59,862 nt of DNA from Legionella_C dresdenensis. GTDB taxonomy: Bacteria; Pseudomonadota; Gammaproteobacteria; Legionellales; Legionellaceae. A program made the translations under genes and the position numbers. The stretch's first letter is position 1; each line of letters opens with the position of its first letter. The notes under the pieces were generated by a model. The model saw nothing but the letters and a program-made list of their open reading frames with translations, searched no databases and was not told the DNA's origin. Below, piece by piece: positions 18,186 to 27,623 of the stretch. The stretch is from positions 1 through 59,862 of the forward strand of contig NZ_JBHSAB010000022.1 in assembly GCF_042649825.1 (NCBI RefSeq), given 5' to 3'.

Positions 18186-19094
18186 TTATCCCTGAAAACG
18201 CTGGTTCAAACCTTTTGGTTTCGCGTGTTTTTCAATGTATTGAATAATTTTACCGGCGATATTCACATTCGTGGCTTTTTCAACGCCTTCAAATCCTGGG
18301 GAGGAATTGATTTCAAGGACCAATGGGCCGTGGTTTGAGCGAATCAGGTCTACGCCAGCCACTTTTAATCCCATGGTTTTAGCAGCGCTGACTGCTATCG
18401 CGCGTTCCTGTGGGGACAGGGTAACTTTTATTGCTTTACCGCCCTGGTGAACGTTTGCTCTGAACTCGCCTTCTTTCGCTTGCCGTTTGATTGCTGCGAC
18501 CACTTTATCGCCAATTACAAAACAACGGATATCTGTACCGCGTGATTCTTCAATGAATTCCTGTACCAGAATATTGGCGGACATTTCTTTAAACGCGTTA
18601 ATAATGCTTACCGCCGATTGATGGCTATCAGCCAGGATAACGCCTTTACCCTGAGTACCTTCCAATAATTTAATCACCAACGGCGCACCGCCTACCATAC
18701 GGATTAAATCTTCAGTGTCATCCGGCGATTGCGCAAAGCTTGTTAATGGCATCGGGATACCTTTACGTGCCAGCAGTTGTAAGGATCGGAACTTGTCACG
18801 GGAGCGCGAAATCGCTATCGACTCGTTAAGGGCGTACATCCCCATGGTTTCCATATGCCTGAGAACCGCCGTGCCATAATAGGTTATCGAAGCGCCAATG
18901 CGCGGGATTACCGCATCATATTTTGGCAATTGCCTGCCGCCGCGATAATGGACGCTGGGGCTTGAAGCAGCCACATTCATGTAGCAGTATAACGGGTTAA
19001 TAATACTTACTTCATGACCCGCTTCCTCACCAGCAGCTTTTAAACGCTGATGCGAATATAAATCAGGATTAGTGGCCAGTATGGCAATTTTCAT
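18186..19094 (-). CDS. rimK: Ribosomal protein S6--L-glutamate ligase / ATP-grasp ligase
   Basis: 302-aa ATP-grasp enzyme that adds glutamate residues to the C-terminus of ribosomal protein S6. N-terminal MKIAILATNPDLYSHQRLKA, DAVIPRIGASITYYG, ATP-binding GTQGKGVILADS and VQEFIEESRGTDIRCFVI, metal-binding EINSSPGFEGVEKAT at the C-terminal side. Length matches RimK. Stands alone; about 130 nt separate it from sco. Confidence 0.93.
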   Translation of the reverse strand: MKIAILATNPDLYSHQRLKAAGEEAGHEVSIINPLYCYMNVAASSPSVHYRGGRQLPKYDAVIPRIGASITYYGTAVLRHMETMGMYALNESIAISRSRDKFRSLQLLARKGIPMPLTSFAQSPDDTEDLIRMVGGAPLVIKLLEGTQGKGVILADSHQSAVSIINAFKEMSANILVQEFIEESRGTDIRCFVIGDKVVAAIKRQAKEGEFRANVHQGGKAIKVTLSPQERAIAVSAAKTMGLKVAGVDLIRSNHGPLVLEINSSPGFEGVEKATNVNIAGKIIQYIEKHAKPKGLNQRFQG

Positions 19095-19221
19095 ATCGTG
19101 CGATTCCCAAATTTTGCTTTTTTAATTTTTACCCTATCAGATGATTGGGCAACCTGATGCCGCTCCGGAGCATGTTAAACCATCCGTGCAGGGCAGCAGT
19201 GCCCCAAAATTACAGTTTAGT

Positions 19222-19860
19222 TTAATTCACCAATAACTGGTAATCTTCCGCCAACTGGTCGGCTTTATGCGGAGTCGTGAAGAAAGCGGCTAGTTCGCCT
19301 TGTGGATTAAACAACATTACGGCACCGCTGTGCTGAATATCATAGTTGCCATTAGTTTTATCAGCAGTCTGGATGCTATATGCTATTCCCATCTCGTGCG
19401 TCATTTCATGAATTTTATCCATATTGCCGCGCGCACCGTAAAAATGTGAATCAAAGCTGGTTACGTAATTTTTGAGTTTCTCGGTATTGTCGCGATCAGG
19501 ATCAATTGAAATCATGACAACCCGCGGTAATGGATTTACCCCTTTCTGCTCCAGTTGACGATACATTTTCGCCAATTCGCCCATCGTGGTCGGGCAGAGA
19601 TAGCCGCAGTTGGTAAAACCAAAAAAGATCATTGTCCATTGCCCTTTCATACTCTGATTATCAAATACCGCCTCATCAGTACCGGTCAGTGAAAATTGCT
19701 GAATTTCACGGGGTTGCTGCAGCAATGTTCCATGGAATTTGCTGACATCAATGGTTTTACGGCCATTCATATGCTGAGATACAAATATCCCGGTTACCAG
19801 GGCTGCAAAAGCTAGTAATAAGGTAACTGTCAGCGCAATCCGACTTTTTTTAGCAGGCAT
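19222..19860 (-). CDS. SCO1/SenC-family copper protein for cytochrome oxidase assembly
   Basis: 212 aa, one N-terminal membrane anchor (RIALTVTLLLAFAALVTGIF) and a thioredoxin-like domain facing the periplasm. Copper ligands are visible: CGYLC (CX3C) near residue 95 and the distal histidine in DIQHSGAVM. It delivers copper to the CuA centre of cytochrome c oxidase. ATG 19860 is preferred because GAGG lies 8 nt upstream; a GTG four codons earlier overlaps the ctaB stop. Last gene of the surf1-ctaA-ctaB-sco run. Confidence 0.9.
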   Translation of the reverse strand: MPAKKSRIALTVTLLLAFAALVTGIFVSQHMNGRKTIDVSKFHGTLLQQPREIQQFSLTGTDEAVFDNQSMKGQWTMIFFGFTNCGYLCPTTMGELAKMYRQLEQKGVNPLPRVVMISIDPDRDNTEKLKNYVTSFDSHFYGARGNMDKIHEMTHEMGIAYSIQTADKTNGNYDIQHSGAVMLFNPQGELAAFFTTPHKADQLAEDYQLLVN

Positions 19861-19868
19861 GTTAATCC

Positions 19869-20753
19869 TCACAGGTAATGATCAATTAAAAGAACAACAA
19901 ATAACAACATTAAATAGACAATCGAAAAACGAAATGTACGCATTGCGATAACCGGCTTATTCGTTCGATACAGAGCAACCGCCCAGTACAGAAAACGGAC
20001 TCCCAACGCCAGAGCGCCAATCAGGTAAATCCAGCCGCTCATGCCGATAACAAAGGGCAAGACACTGACAACCAGGAGCAGGATGGTGTAAAGCAATACA
20101 TGCAGCTTGGTAAACGCTATACCATGCGTAACCGGCAGCATAGGGATTTCGGCGTTGCGATATTCTTCAAAGCGGTAAATGGCTAAAGCCCAGAAGTGCG
20201 GCGGCGTCCAGGTAAAAATAATCAGTACCAGTAACAACGCCTGGGGATCAAAGTGGCCAGTCACTGCAGTCCAGCCCAGTAACGGAGGCGCAGCACCCGC
20301 TAAACCGCCAATCACGATATTTTGCGGTGTTGCCCGCTTCAGATACCCGGTGTAAATGCCGGCATAGCCAATTAAGGTGATGAAAGTCAGGGCCGCGGTT
20401 AGCGCGTTAACCCAGCAGGTTAAGATCCAAAGCCCCGTCACGCCCAGAATAGCGGCAAAAAGAATAGCCTGTCTGACCGATACCCGGCCTCTGGCAACCG
20501 GCCTTTTGCTGGTTCGCGCCATAATGGCGTCAATGCGCTTATCCACCAGATGGTTAATCGCAGCCGCACTGCTTGCGCAGCAACCAATGCCCAGCAAGGC
20601 AGCAACCAGCGTCTGCACCGGTACCCAGCCTGGAACAGCCAGATACATACCGACAACCACTGTCAGCAGCATCAAAGCAACGACACGCGGCTTGCAGAGT
20701 TCAAGATAATCACGCCACATAGCGGGCTGAAACATTACATCACTTGACATCAC
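19869..20753 (-). CDS. ctaB: Protoheme IX farnesyltransferase (heme O synthase)
   Basis: Attaches a farnesyl group to protoheme to give heme O. 294 aa, about eight or nine membrane helices of the UbiA superfamily; the prenyl-diphosphate motif NHLVDKRIDAIMARTSKRP is near residue 67 and the second motif region YTGYLKRATPQN follows. It overlaps the end of ctaA by 14 nt and its product is the substrate of CtaA. Confidence 0.95.
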   Translation of the reverse strand: MMSSDVMFQPAMWRDYLELCKPRVVALMLLTVVVGMYLAVPGWVPVQTLVAALLGIGCCASSAAAINHLVDKRIDAIMARTSKRPVARGRVSVRQAILFAAILGVTGLWILTCWVNALTAALTFITLIGYAGIYTGYLKRATPQNIVIGGLAGAAPPLLGWTAVTGHFDPQALLLVLIIFTWTPPHFWALAIYRFEEYRNAEIPMLPVTHGIAFTKLHVLLYTILLLVVSVLPFVIGMSGWIYLIGALALGVRFLYWAVALYRTNKPVIAMRTFRFSIVYLMLLFVVLLIDHYL

Positions 20754-21744
20754 TGTTTCCTCGGCCAGTCAGATAGACCAGCATTAACATGGTTGCAAAT
20801 AAAAGAGCGGCAATACCATTGTGGGCAACCGCAACTTTTAACGGCAACAGATAAACAACGTTCAGAATACCAAGGCCAAACTGCGCAAGAACAAGGATGC
20901 CAGCAACCGAAGCCGCCAGCCTGACGGTTTTGTTGTTGACATAAGACGCAAGCAGAGCGCTCAGAATCAGGACATAGCTCGCAGTAATAACAGCGCCAAG
21001 GCGGTGGATAAACTGAATCGTCATCCGTACTTCATTATCCAGTACGCCGCCCTGGTAATTGGCGCCTGCCTGCGAGAACAGGTTAAATCCTTTGGAAAAA
21101 TGCAATGCCGGCAACCACTGGCCATTACATTGCGGAAAACCAATACAGGCAATGCCGGCATAATTCGCGCTAACCCAGCCGCCCAAAGCGATCTGGCAAA
21201 AAACAATCACAGCGCCAAGGATTACCCAGAAACGCCATTTGGGTAACTCGGCAGGCTGCACACCCGCTGCCTGCATATGTAAACGGTTTAAGCAGGAGAA
21301 AATCAGGATACCGCCTAATAAATGGCTCATCACAACCACCGGCAGCAGCTTCATGGTGACAGTCCACATCCCGAGCGCAGCCTGAAACAATACCAGCAGC
21401 ATAAGAACAACAGGCAATTTCCAGGGAACTGTCTTATCAATTCGACGCCGCCAGATCGCTGTTATTCCAATAAAAAATATTAACAGGCCCAGGGTACCCG
21501 CAGCATATCGATGCGCCATTTCCGTCCACGCTTTACGCGCTTCGACCGGGATATCCGGATAATTGCTCTGAGCGATATCCCGTGCTTTTCCTGCTTCCGG
21601 CAATACCATATGGCCATAACATCCTGGCCAGTCCGGACAGCCCAGACCAGCATCAGTTAAGCGGGTATATGCGCCTAGCATAACGACAAATAAAGCAAGT
21701 ACCATGGCAATAGTAATTGCATAACGTATTTTATTTGATTGCAT
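20740..21744 (-). CDS. ctaA: Heme A synthase (COX15/CtaA)
   Basis: Oxidises heme O to heme A for cytochrome c oxidase. 334 aa from ATG 21744 (a TTG three codons earlier also fits). Eight membrane helices; family landmarks are GAYTRLTDAGLGCPDWPGCYG near the N-terminus, the histidine in EMAHRYAAG, and the C-terminal FIHRLGA and AVAHNGIAALLF haem-ligand histidines. Lies between a small membrane protein gene and ctaB. Confidence 0.94.
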   Translation of the reverse strand: MQSNKIRYAITIAMVLALFVVMLGAYTRLTDAGLGCPDWPGCYGHMVLPEAGKARDIAQSNYPDIPVEARKAWTEMAHRYAAGTLGLLIFFIGITAIWRRRIDKTVPWKLPVVLMLLVLFQAALGMWTVTMKLLPVVVMSHLLGGILIFSCLNRLHMQAAGVQPAELPKWRFWVILGAVIVFCQIALGGWVSANYAGIACIGFPQCNGQWLPALHFSKGFNLFSQAGANYQGGVLDNEVRMTIQFIHRLGAVITASYVLILSALLASYVNNKTVRLAASVAGILVLAQFGLGILNVVYLLPLKVAVAHNGIAALLFATMLMLVYLTGRGNSDVK

Positions 21745-21749
21745 TTGTA

Positions 21750-22289
21750 TCAATTGCTCTTGTTGTTACCATCCGAACCAAGCAGGAGTTTGATATCATG
21801 AAAAATATCTCCTGGCTTTGCGTCCACAGAATAAGACAGCACCAGGTAATTATCTGGGTTTGCGATAAATACCCGCGGTGAATTATTTAAACTTGTGTAA
21901 TTTTCCTGGTGCAAGAATAACACATTTATACCCATTTCATTTAATTGTTTCATCAAATCAACTGGTAATTGCTGATCTGTTCCAGTCGCCAACGCTTGAT
22001 TGATGTCGTATAAGCGTCTGCCCAAGGCAAGGCGAATTCGAGCCAGCTTATCCAGTTGGCTCTTGCATGATTCTTCACAGGGCCCCGGATTCCAGAGAAT
22101 CAGCCGCCATTTTGATTTGCCGGCCAATTCGACGAGATGCTGCGGCGGATTAATTAAAGTCCCCTTGTTGGTTGCTGTAGCAGTCAACCATTGCGGATGG
22201 GTATAAAACAACCAGGCAGCAATGCCAGGTGCGGCAAATACCAGGGCGAGCGCCAGTAAGGCAATATAATTACGATTTATTTTCTTCAT
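21750..22289 (-). CDS. Membrane-anchored protein of the oxidase-assembly operon
   Basis: 179 aa with one N-terminal membrane segment (YIALLALALVFAAPGIAAWLF) and a periplasmic domain containing WNPGPCEESCKSQLDKLARI, a CX3C-like pair reminiscent of the thioredoxin fold of Sco proteins. No named family assigned. The gene overlaps the surf1 3' end by 20 nt and lies directly before ctaA. Probably part of oxidase assembly, inferred from position and the cysteine pair. Confidence 0.8.
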   Translation of the reverse strand: MKKINRNYIALLALALVFAAPGIAAWLFYTHPQWLTATATNKGTLINPPQHLVELAGKSKWRLILWNPGPCEESCKSQLDKLARIRLALGRRLYDINQALATGTDQQLPVDLMKQLNEMGINVLFLHQENYTSLNNSPRVFIANPDNYLVLSYSVDAKPGDIFHDIKLLLGSDGNNKSN

Positions 22290-23004
22290 CAGCTTTCTTA
22301 AAACTTAAACCTATAAAAATCACAAGAACCACCAGCGCCATTGCAAACCACTGCATGGCATAGGCATAGTGCCGCTCTGGCGGCATGGCAACGATGGGCC
22401 AATCTCTGATATAACCGTTTGCTTCGTCCTTATTCAGGCGAATGATAAACGGATAGACTGATTTATGCAAAAATTTACTCATTAACAGGGTATCCATTTG
22501 TTCGACAACAAAGGTATTTTCGCTTTTTTCCTCGATAACCTGCCCAAGCACCCAGTTTTTATCAGAAGGAAAATAGGCGTATCCTTTAACGGTAACCTTT
22601 TGCACCGGCGTATCCACTACCGGCAGTTCCGCACGGGTTCGACTGCCTGGCACCCAGCCGCGGTCGACCAGGATAATTTTGTCATTATCAAGCAGTAGCG
22701 GTGTAATCACATCATAACCAAACTGATGCTGATAATGCTGATTATCCAATAAAATCAAGGTATCGAGATAAACACCCTGAACGCGGATTGATTGATACTG
22801 CTTCGGCAATGCCATATGGCTTCGCCAGGCGCGATCTTTATCCGCCGACGCTTGGGCAGCGGCTACAAGCATTTGTTTTTTTTGCTCGGCACGCTTAAGT
22901 TGCCATTGGCCCAAGCCGGATAAAATCCCCATAGCCAATAGCGCAAGCAGCAACTTTTGCCATGAGAGCGTGAAACGGCGTTGAAAACAGGTTAAACTGG
23001 GCAT
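22270..23004 (-). CDS. SURF1-family cytochrome oxidase assembly protein
   Basis: 244 aa; two membrane segments at the ends (LSWQKLLLALLAMGILSGLGQWQ and MQWFAMALVVLVIFIGLSF) around a periplasmic domain with LLDNQHYQHQFGYDVITPL and ILVDRGWVPGSR, typical of SURF1. Aids maturation of cytochrome c oxidase subunit I. Starts the minus-strand run surf1-(179 aa)-ctaA-ctaB-sco. GAGGGGAGA ribosome site lies just before the ATG. Confidence 0.92.
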   Translation of the reverse strand: MPSLTCFQRRFTLSWQKLLLALLAMGILSGLGQWQLKRAEQKKQMLVAAAQASADKDRAWRSHMALPKQYQSIRVQGVYLDTLILLDNQHYQHQFGYDVITPLLLDNDKIILVDRGWVPGSRTRAELPVVDTPVQKVTVKGYAYFPSDKNWVLGQVIEEKSENTFVVEQMDTLLMSKFLHKSVYPFIIRLNKDEANGYIRDWPIVAMPPERHYAYAMQWFAMALVVLVIFIGLSFKKADEENKS

Positions 23005-23039
23005 TATTTTTTCTCCCCTCTTTTCAAGGAGTATACCAA

Positions 23040-23243
23040 ATGTTAGCCAAGGCTATCATCATTACCGTCATGTTAATTATCCTGGTTGCTTTGGGCAGCA
23101 GCCTTCTTTTTCTGGTACGTGATACTGGGGATACCAAACGAACGGTCAAGGCGTTGACGGTACGGATTGGGCTATCACTATTGTTATTTATTTTTCTTTT
23201 TATTGCGTTTAGCCTGGGCTGGATTAAACCGCATGGGGTGTAG
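23040..23243 (+). CDS. DUF2909 twin-transmembrane protein
   Basis: 67 aa with two membrane helices (AIIITVMLIILVALGSSLLF and RIGLSLLLFIFLFIAFSLGW) separated by a short basic loop. This fits the small DUF2909 proteins normally found beside surf1 in cytochrome oxidase operons. Here it is divergent from surf1, with only 35 nt between the two start codons. AAGGAG precedes the ATG; a hairpin with a T-run follows. Confidence 0.82.
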   Translation: MLAKAIIITVMLIILVALGSSLLFLVRDTGDTKRTVKALTVRIGLSLLLFIFLFIAFSLGWIKPHGV

Positions 23244-23263
23244 ATTGACCTGTTCAAAGCTGT

Positions 23264-23296
23264 GTTGGGCTTTACAGCCCAACCTACGTTTTTTTT
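23264..23296 (+). terminator. Rho-independent-like terminator after DUF2909 gene
   Basis: Stem GTTGGGCT / AGCCCAAC with TTAC loop, then CTACG and eight T's (23289-23296). It is also a member of the TTGGGCT palindromic family. Confidence 0.6.
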
Positions 23297-23347
23297 GATT
23301 TATTGAACTATATTTTATATCCCCAGGGTTAACATTGGAAAGATAAA

Positions 23348-25120
23348 ATGGTTCAGACTATAGACAAGATGCGTGAAAAAGCCCAGGTTTTCAAAGTATC
23401 CGCACAGGATATGCCTAATGCCGGCTTGATTAGTAAAGCGTTTTCGCTGATGACAGGGTTTATTCAGGGTATTGCCAATACTTATCAACTGGTCACGCGA
23501 TTCAGCGGCGGCACTGATCCCAATGCCTTTCATAATTTTTTAATGGCGCAATATGATAAATTGCCTGCCGACACCCTGGAAGTCCTGTTGCTGCCGATGT
23601 TTACGCCTAATATTCCAGTCAAAAAGCTCTATGCTACTCTGGTTAATGCGATTGTCAAAGGCATCCCCCTTACCAAAGCCCTGGCCGAACTCGATATCCA
23701 TCTTACCCAGAATGTGATAGCTTTTGGCAATCCGGTAATACTGGATGCCCTGCGCAGAATCCCAAGAGCTGAAAACACCAGCGAGCAATATTACATTGAT
23801 AATCCGGAAGTTCCCAGAATCAGCGGCGGACGAGCTTTTGATTCCGTCCTTAAAGCCATAGGAATGGGAATATTAAGCGCGCCGCATGATATTCACTCTT
23901 TGTTCACCCAACAAATGATTGAAACCCTGACCATACAATCTATCGACACGAATAAATATCAGAATAATCCGTTTAAACAACGCTTCGTCAATATTGTTAA
24001 GGATGAAACGGAACAATTGCTGAAACAGTTTCGTGTTCAGGCCCAAAAAAAAGAATTTTATACCCCCGATTTTCTGACTTATTCCCTCTCTATTTTTTTA
24101 AAAGGCTTTTACCCGCCGCCTGATGGCGTTCGTGAAGAAGATAATTGGCCTAAAGAGTGGGTCGAGAAACTGGCGAAAAAAATTGAAGTGGTGTCGGATA
24201 TGGCATTCAAATGCATTATGGATCCCTATAGCGACACCGAAGCGCTAAGAAGCAAAGCGGAAGAAATATTGGGTTCGGATATCGATTTAATTATGGAAAG
24301 GGATCAATTTCACTATCTGGATAAAAAGTATTTTGATCAGATTAGCGCTGTGCTCAAGAAAAACCATCCTGATTATAGCGAGGATGAAATTAATTGCGAA
24401 ATACGGCAAATACAACGACAGATCATTATCTCACTGATATTTGCCGGCGGCGATAATATCAAAAAATTCCTCGACCATTGCTTTGTTGAGCTTGGACGTG
24501 ATGAGATTAAGAAAAAATATATCGACTCTGATTATCTGAACGCCCCAGACCCCAAAGTCCGCCGTACCAACTTTGATAACCTGCTCAAAGAAATCGCCCG
24601 CCATTATACCACAATCTTTGCCCAGCCTGGTAAAGCGCTTGACGATTTTGTAGTCACTTATAAAGGCCAATCTTTTTTTGTTGCCAAAGGCACAGATTTA
24701 CATTACACCACCTGGCAGGCCAATCTTTCCTCAGAATGGGGACCCTTTGCGAAAGAATTTAATCCTGAGAAAAATGTCGGCGAACATAGGGATTTAAATC
24801 CGCTGGCAACATTCGGCGGCCATGAGCGCGTTTGTCGGGGGCTGACATTTACCTGGGCGGAAGCGTGGTATGTGATTTTCAAGGTTTTACAAGAGTTCAG
24901 CATAACCTCTCAGGTTAACAATAAAGAAGATTGCCACCCGACCAAATTCGGTTTTAATAATGGCCTGGATGGCACTCCGGCGTATCTTTTTATCCCTCGC
25001 GCTGCGAAAGCAGAAAAAAGGGTTGCAGAAGATAGCTTTTTTGGCTCCAGACAGAAAAAACCTCGCACGGAAGGAGTGTTGGGCGATGAAGCCCAACACT
25101 CCTTCCTCAGCCCAGCCTGA
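23348..25120 (+). CDS. Divergent cytochrome P450-like protein, 590 aa
   Basis: The C-terminal half has P450 landmarks in the right order and spacing: an I-helix-like IFAGGDN (366-370), ExxR (E415-R418) in LLKEIARHY, the WGPFAKEFNPEKN segment (464-476), and a haem-loop FGGHERVCRG (489-498) with cysteine ligand C496. The usual glycine at position 4 of the haem loop is histidine. The N-terminal 250 residues are unfamiliar and there is no membrane anchor. The C-terminus (KKPRTEGVLGDEAQHSFLSPA region) runs through a 14-bp palindromic repeat, and the stop overlaps the convergent polymerase gene by 14 nt. No ferredoxin or reductase gene is nearby. Substrate unknown; could be a secondary-metabolism enzyme or a translocated protein. 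Confidence 0.65.
   Translation: MVQTIDKMREKAQVFKVSAQDMPNAGLISKAFSLMTGFIQGIANTYQLVTRFSGGTDPNAFHNFLMAQYDKLPADTLEVLLLPMFTPNIPVKKLYATLVNAIVKGIPLTKALAELDIHLTQNVIAFGNPVILDALRRIPRAENTSEQYYIDNPEVPRISGGRAFDSVLKAIGMGILSAPHDIHSLFTQQMIETLTIQSIDTNKYQNNPFKQRFVNIVKDETEQLLKQFRVQAQKKEFYTPDFLTYSLSIFLKGFYPPPDGVREEDNWPKEWVEKLAKKIEVVSDMAFKCIMDPYSDTEALRSKAEEILGSDIDLIMERDQFHYLDKKYFDQISAVLKKNHPDYSEDEINCEIRQIQRQIIISLIFAGGDNIKKFLDHCFVELGRDEIKKKYIDSDYLNAPDPKVRRTNFDNLLKEIARHYTTIFAQPGKALDDFVVTYKGQSFFVAKGTDLHYTTWQANLSSEWGPFAKEFNPEKNVGEHRDLNPLATFGGHERVCRGLTFTWAEAWYVIFKVLQEFSITSQVNNKEDCHPTKFGFNNGLDGTPAYLFIPRAAKAEKRVAEDSFFGSRQKKPRTEGVLGDEAQHSFLSPA
25071..25104. repeat. 14-bp perfect palindrome inside the P450-like ORF
   Basis: AAGGAGTGTTGGGC and its exact complement around a GATGAA loop; TTGGGCT family. 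It encodes part of the last 20 residues of the 590-aa protein and would also form a hairpin near the 3' ends of both convergent transcripts. Confidence 0.7.
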
Positions 25121-26366
25121 CCCGCCTCAGATCAGACCATTTGGTGGTATAACACGGGGAGCGTAATTCAGCACGCGCTCCCCACGGGTGGCTGAACCCC
25201 TCTGCTGCCAGATGCAAGGCATGGCGGCCATATTTTTTATTTACACTATCCAACAGGCACATCAGGCGTTCGGTTTTATTCATTTCCTCCATGCTGGCCT
25301 GATGAAACAGATCAAATTGCCGGTTACGTTTATCGGTCAGAAAATCCAGCTGAATGCCCGCTTTATAATAATGAAAACCGCTGCGAAACAGTTTCTTCAG
25401 GCATAATTTGGCGCTATGGACAAGGTACCTCAAATCATCGCTTGGTGTAATCAGTTTGCAACCGGTTGACTGATAATATTGCGGCAAATCAGCACGGAAA
25501 CGGTTGGTGCGGATAAATACTGACAGATAACCCGCCAAAGACTCTTGCTGGCGTAATTTCTCATGAGCCCGTACGCAATGGCTGCTGACTATCTGCTCAA
25601 TAGCCGTATATTCAGTCTGCATGCTGCCGAATGTTTTGGATGAAATAATACTCTGCCGCGGCTCTGACTCCCCTAGCCCACTGCAGGATATGCCATTTAA
25701 CTCCATCACTGTCCTTTGCATCAGGACATTATATTGCTTACGAATCAAATACAAATCTGCCGCCGCCAAATCACCTGCAGTATAGTAGCCCTGATGCAAC
25801 AATTTCTTACCCCAATGACGGCCAATACCCCAGACATCGCCGATGGCGACACGATTTAACCATTCTCGCTGTTCAGTAATATTAAATACCGGCGTTTTTA
25901 ATTCCCTTTTCGCAACATGATTCGCCAGTTTGGCCAGCGTTTTGGTCGGACCAAGCCCTACAGAAACCGGAATCCCGGTATATTTTAACAGTTTTTTCTG
26001 CAACTGACGGCAAAATTCGTCATGCTGACTGGCAGGCATGGTGCTTAAATCAAGGAACGCCTCATCAATGGAATAAATCGCGGTTTCAGGCCAGGCTGCT
26101 TCAATAATTGCCATCACTCGCCGCGACAGATCGCCATACAAAGTAAAATTGGATGAAAAGATGTGAACATTATACTGTTTGCATAAAGCTCTGACCTGAA
26201 AAAACGGAACGCCCATAGGGATGCCCAACGCTTTTGCTTCGTTAGAGCGGGCAATAACGCAGCCATCGTTACTTGACAGGATAACTATGGGTTTATCGGT
26301 CAAATCAGGGCGGAACAGACGCTCACAAGATGCGTAGAAATTATTGCAATCAATCAGGGCAAACAT
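25107..26366 (-). CDS. umuC: UmuC-like Y-family DNA polymerase (Pol V subunit)
   Basis: 419-aa translesion polymerase. Y-family signatures: ALIDCNNFYASCERLF with the first catalytic Asp, SSNDGCVIARSNEAKALGI, and SIDEAFLDL with the second acidic pair; then the helix-hairpin-helix IGDVWGIGRHWGKKL and a little-finger domain. It copies past damaged bases, normally with cleaved UmuD. No umuD is next to it; a umuD-like gene lies 12.5 kb away on the other strand at 38868. The end overlaps the convergent P450-like gene. Confidence 0.92.
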   Translation of the reverse strand: MFALIDCNNFYASCERLFRPDLTDKPIVILSSNDGCVIARSNEAKALGIPMGVPFFQVRALCKQYNVHIFSSNFTLYGDLSRRVMAIIEAAWPETAIYSIDEAFLDLSTMPASQHDEFCRQLQKKLLKYTGIPVSVGLGPTKTLAKLANHVAKRELKTPVFNITEQREWLNRVAIGDVWGIGRHWGKKLLHQGYYTAGDLAAADLYLIRKQYNVLMQRTVMELNGISCSGLGESEPRQSIISSKTFGSMQTEYTAIEQIVSSHCVRAHEKLRQQESLAGYLSVFIRTNRFRADLPQYYQSTGCKLITPSDDLRYLVHSAKLCLKKLFRSGFHYYKAGIQLDFLTDKRNRQFDLFHQASMEEMNKTERLMCLLDSVNKKYGRHALHLAAEGFSHPWGARAELRSPCYTTKWSDLRRVRLG

Positions 26367-26507
26367 AATTTAATTTGAAATGTGTTTCATTTATCAAGTT
26401 TAGAGAATTACAATAAAAAAGACAACCTGTTTTGCTGCAACTGCAAAATATTTTTGTTATTGCTGCTATTATTAACATAATATTGGCAATGTTCCTAAGG
26501 AAAAGGG

Positions 26508-27551
26508 ATGCCTGACAAGCAAGTTAGACGCTCGCGCAAGAAGCCGTTATTGATTGATCTGGCCTTACAGGGCGGCGGAGCGCATGGCGCATTTACCTGG
26601 GGTGTTCTGGATCGGCTTCTGGAAGAACCCCGATTACAGATTGAAGGTATTTCCGGCACATCTGCTGGCTCGATGAATGCCGCAGCTTTAGCCAGCGGCT
26701 ATGTTCATGGCGGCCCGGAAGGCGCACGCAAGGCTTTGGCACAACTCTGGCAGGCTGTTTCGGATACTGCCCTGTTCAGCCCATTTCAGCGCAACCCGCT
26801 GGATGTGATAATGGGGCGTTGGACGCTTGATCGCTCGCCATTAGTACTTGCTTTCGATATCGCGTCTCGCCTGTTTTCACCTTACGATTTAAACCCGACA
26901 GCCTTTAATCCCCTACACTCTGTGTTATTGCGCTGTATCGATTTTAATGTGTTGCACAAAGCCCCTATTAAACTGTTTATTACTGCAACTAACGTCCGCA
27001 CAGGCTATGGCCGGATATTCCGTAATGCGGAAATTACCCCGGAGGTGTTATTAGCCTCGGCTTGTCTGCCGATGTTATTTCAGGCGGTGGAAATTGGAGG
27101 CGAAGCTTACTGGGATGGCGGTTATTCGGGTAATCCGACTATCACCCCCTTAGTTCGCGAATGCGAGTCAAGCGACACAATTTTAGTTCAAATCAATCCT
27201 GTTGAACGGCAAGGCACGCCACGAAGCGCTAATGAAATTTTTAATCGCCTGAATGAAATTGCCTTTAACGCGACATTGATGAAAGAACTGCGAATGATCG
27301 CCCTGCTTAAGAAAGTCTCCAATCAGGAAAACGACGAAGGCAACCGCTGGGCCAGCATGCGGATTCATCGTATTGCCAGTGACGATATGACCGAGCTTAG
27401 CTATACCTCCAAACTCAATCCGGAATGGGCTTTTTTGCGGATGCTGTTTGAGCGCGGCCGGCATTCTGCAGAATCGTTCCTTTATCATCATGGTAAAGAC
27501 TTAAATCAGCGTTCGAGTTTTGATTTGGATTATCTGTTAGATCATATCTAA
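26508..27551 (+). CDS. Patatin-like phospholipase
   Basis: 347 aa. Patatin domain with oxyanion loop LALQGGGAHGAFTWGVL, nucleophile elbow GTSAGS (about residues 49-54) and the catalytic Asp in DGGYSGNP, forming the Ser/Asp dyad. Hydrolyses acyl ester bonds in lipids. There is no signal peptide. AAGGAAAAGGG precedes the ATG. Legionella use several patatin phospholipases, some translocated, but nothing here shows export; it may be a housekeeping RssA-like enzyme. Confidence 0.9.
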   Translation: MPDKQVRRSRKKPLLIDLALQGGGAHGAFTWGVLDRLLEEPRLQIEGISGTSAGSMNAAALASGYVHGGPEGARKALAQLWQAVSDTALFSPFQRNPLDVIMGRWTLDRSPLVLAFDIASRLFSPYDLNPTAFNPLHSVLLRCIDFNVLHKAPIKLFITATNVRTGYGRIFRNAEITPEVLLASACLPMLFQAVEIGGEAYWDGGYSGNPTITPLVRECESSDTILVQINPVERQGTPRSANEIFNRLNEIAFNATLMKELRMIALLKKVSNQENDEGNRWASMRIHRIASDDMTELSYTSKLNPEWAFLRMLFERGRHSAESFLYHHGKDLNQRSSFDLDYLLDHI

Positions 27552-27623
27552 AACAAGCTTTCGAGCATTGACTTAAATGATACCGTCCTGTAAAAAAGAT
27601 TATTTATTAATCAGGAAATTTTC

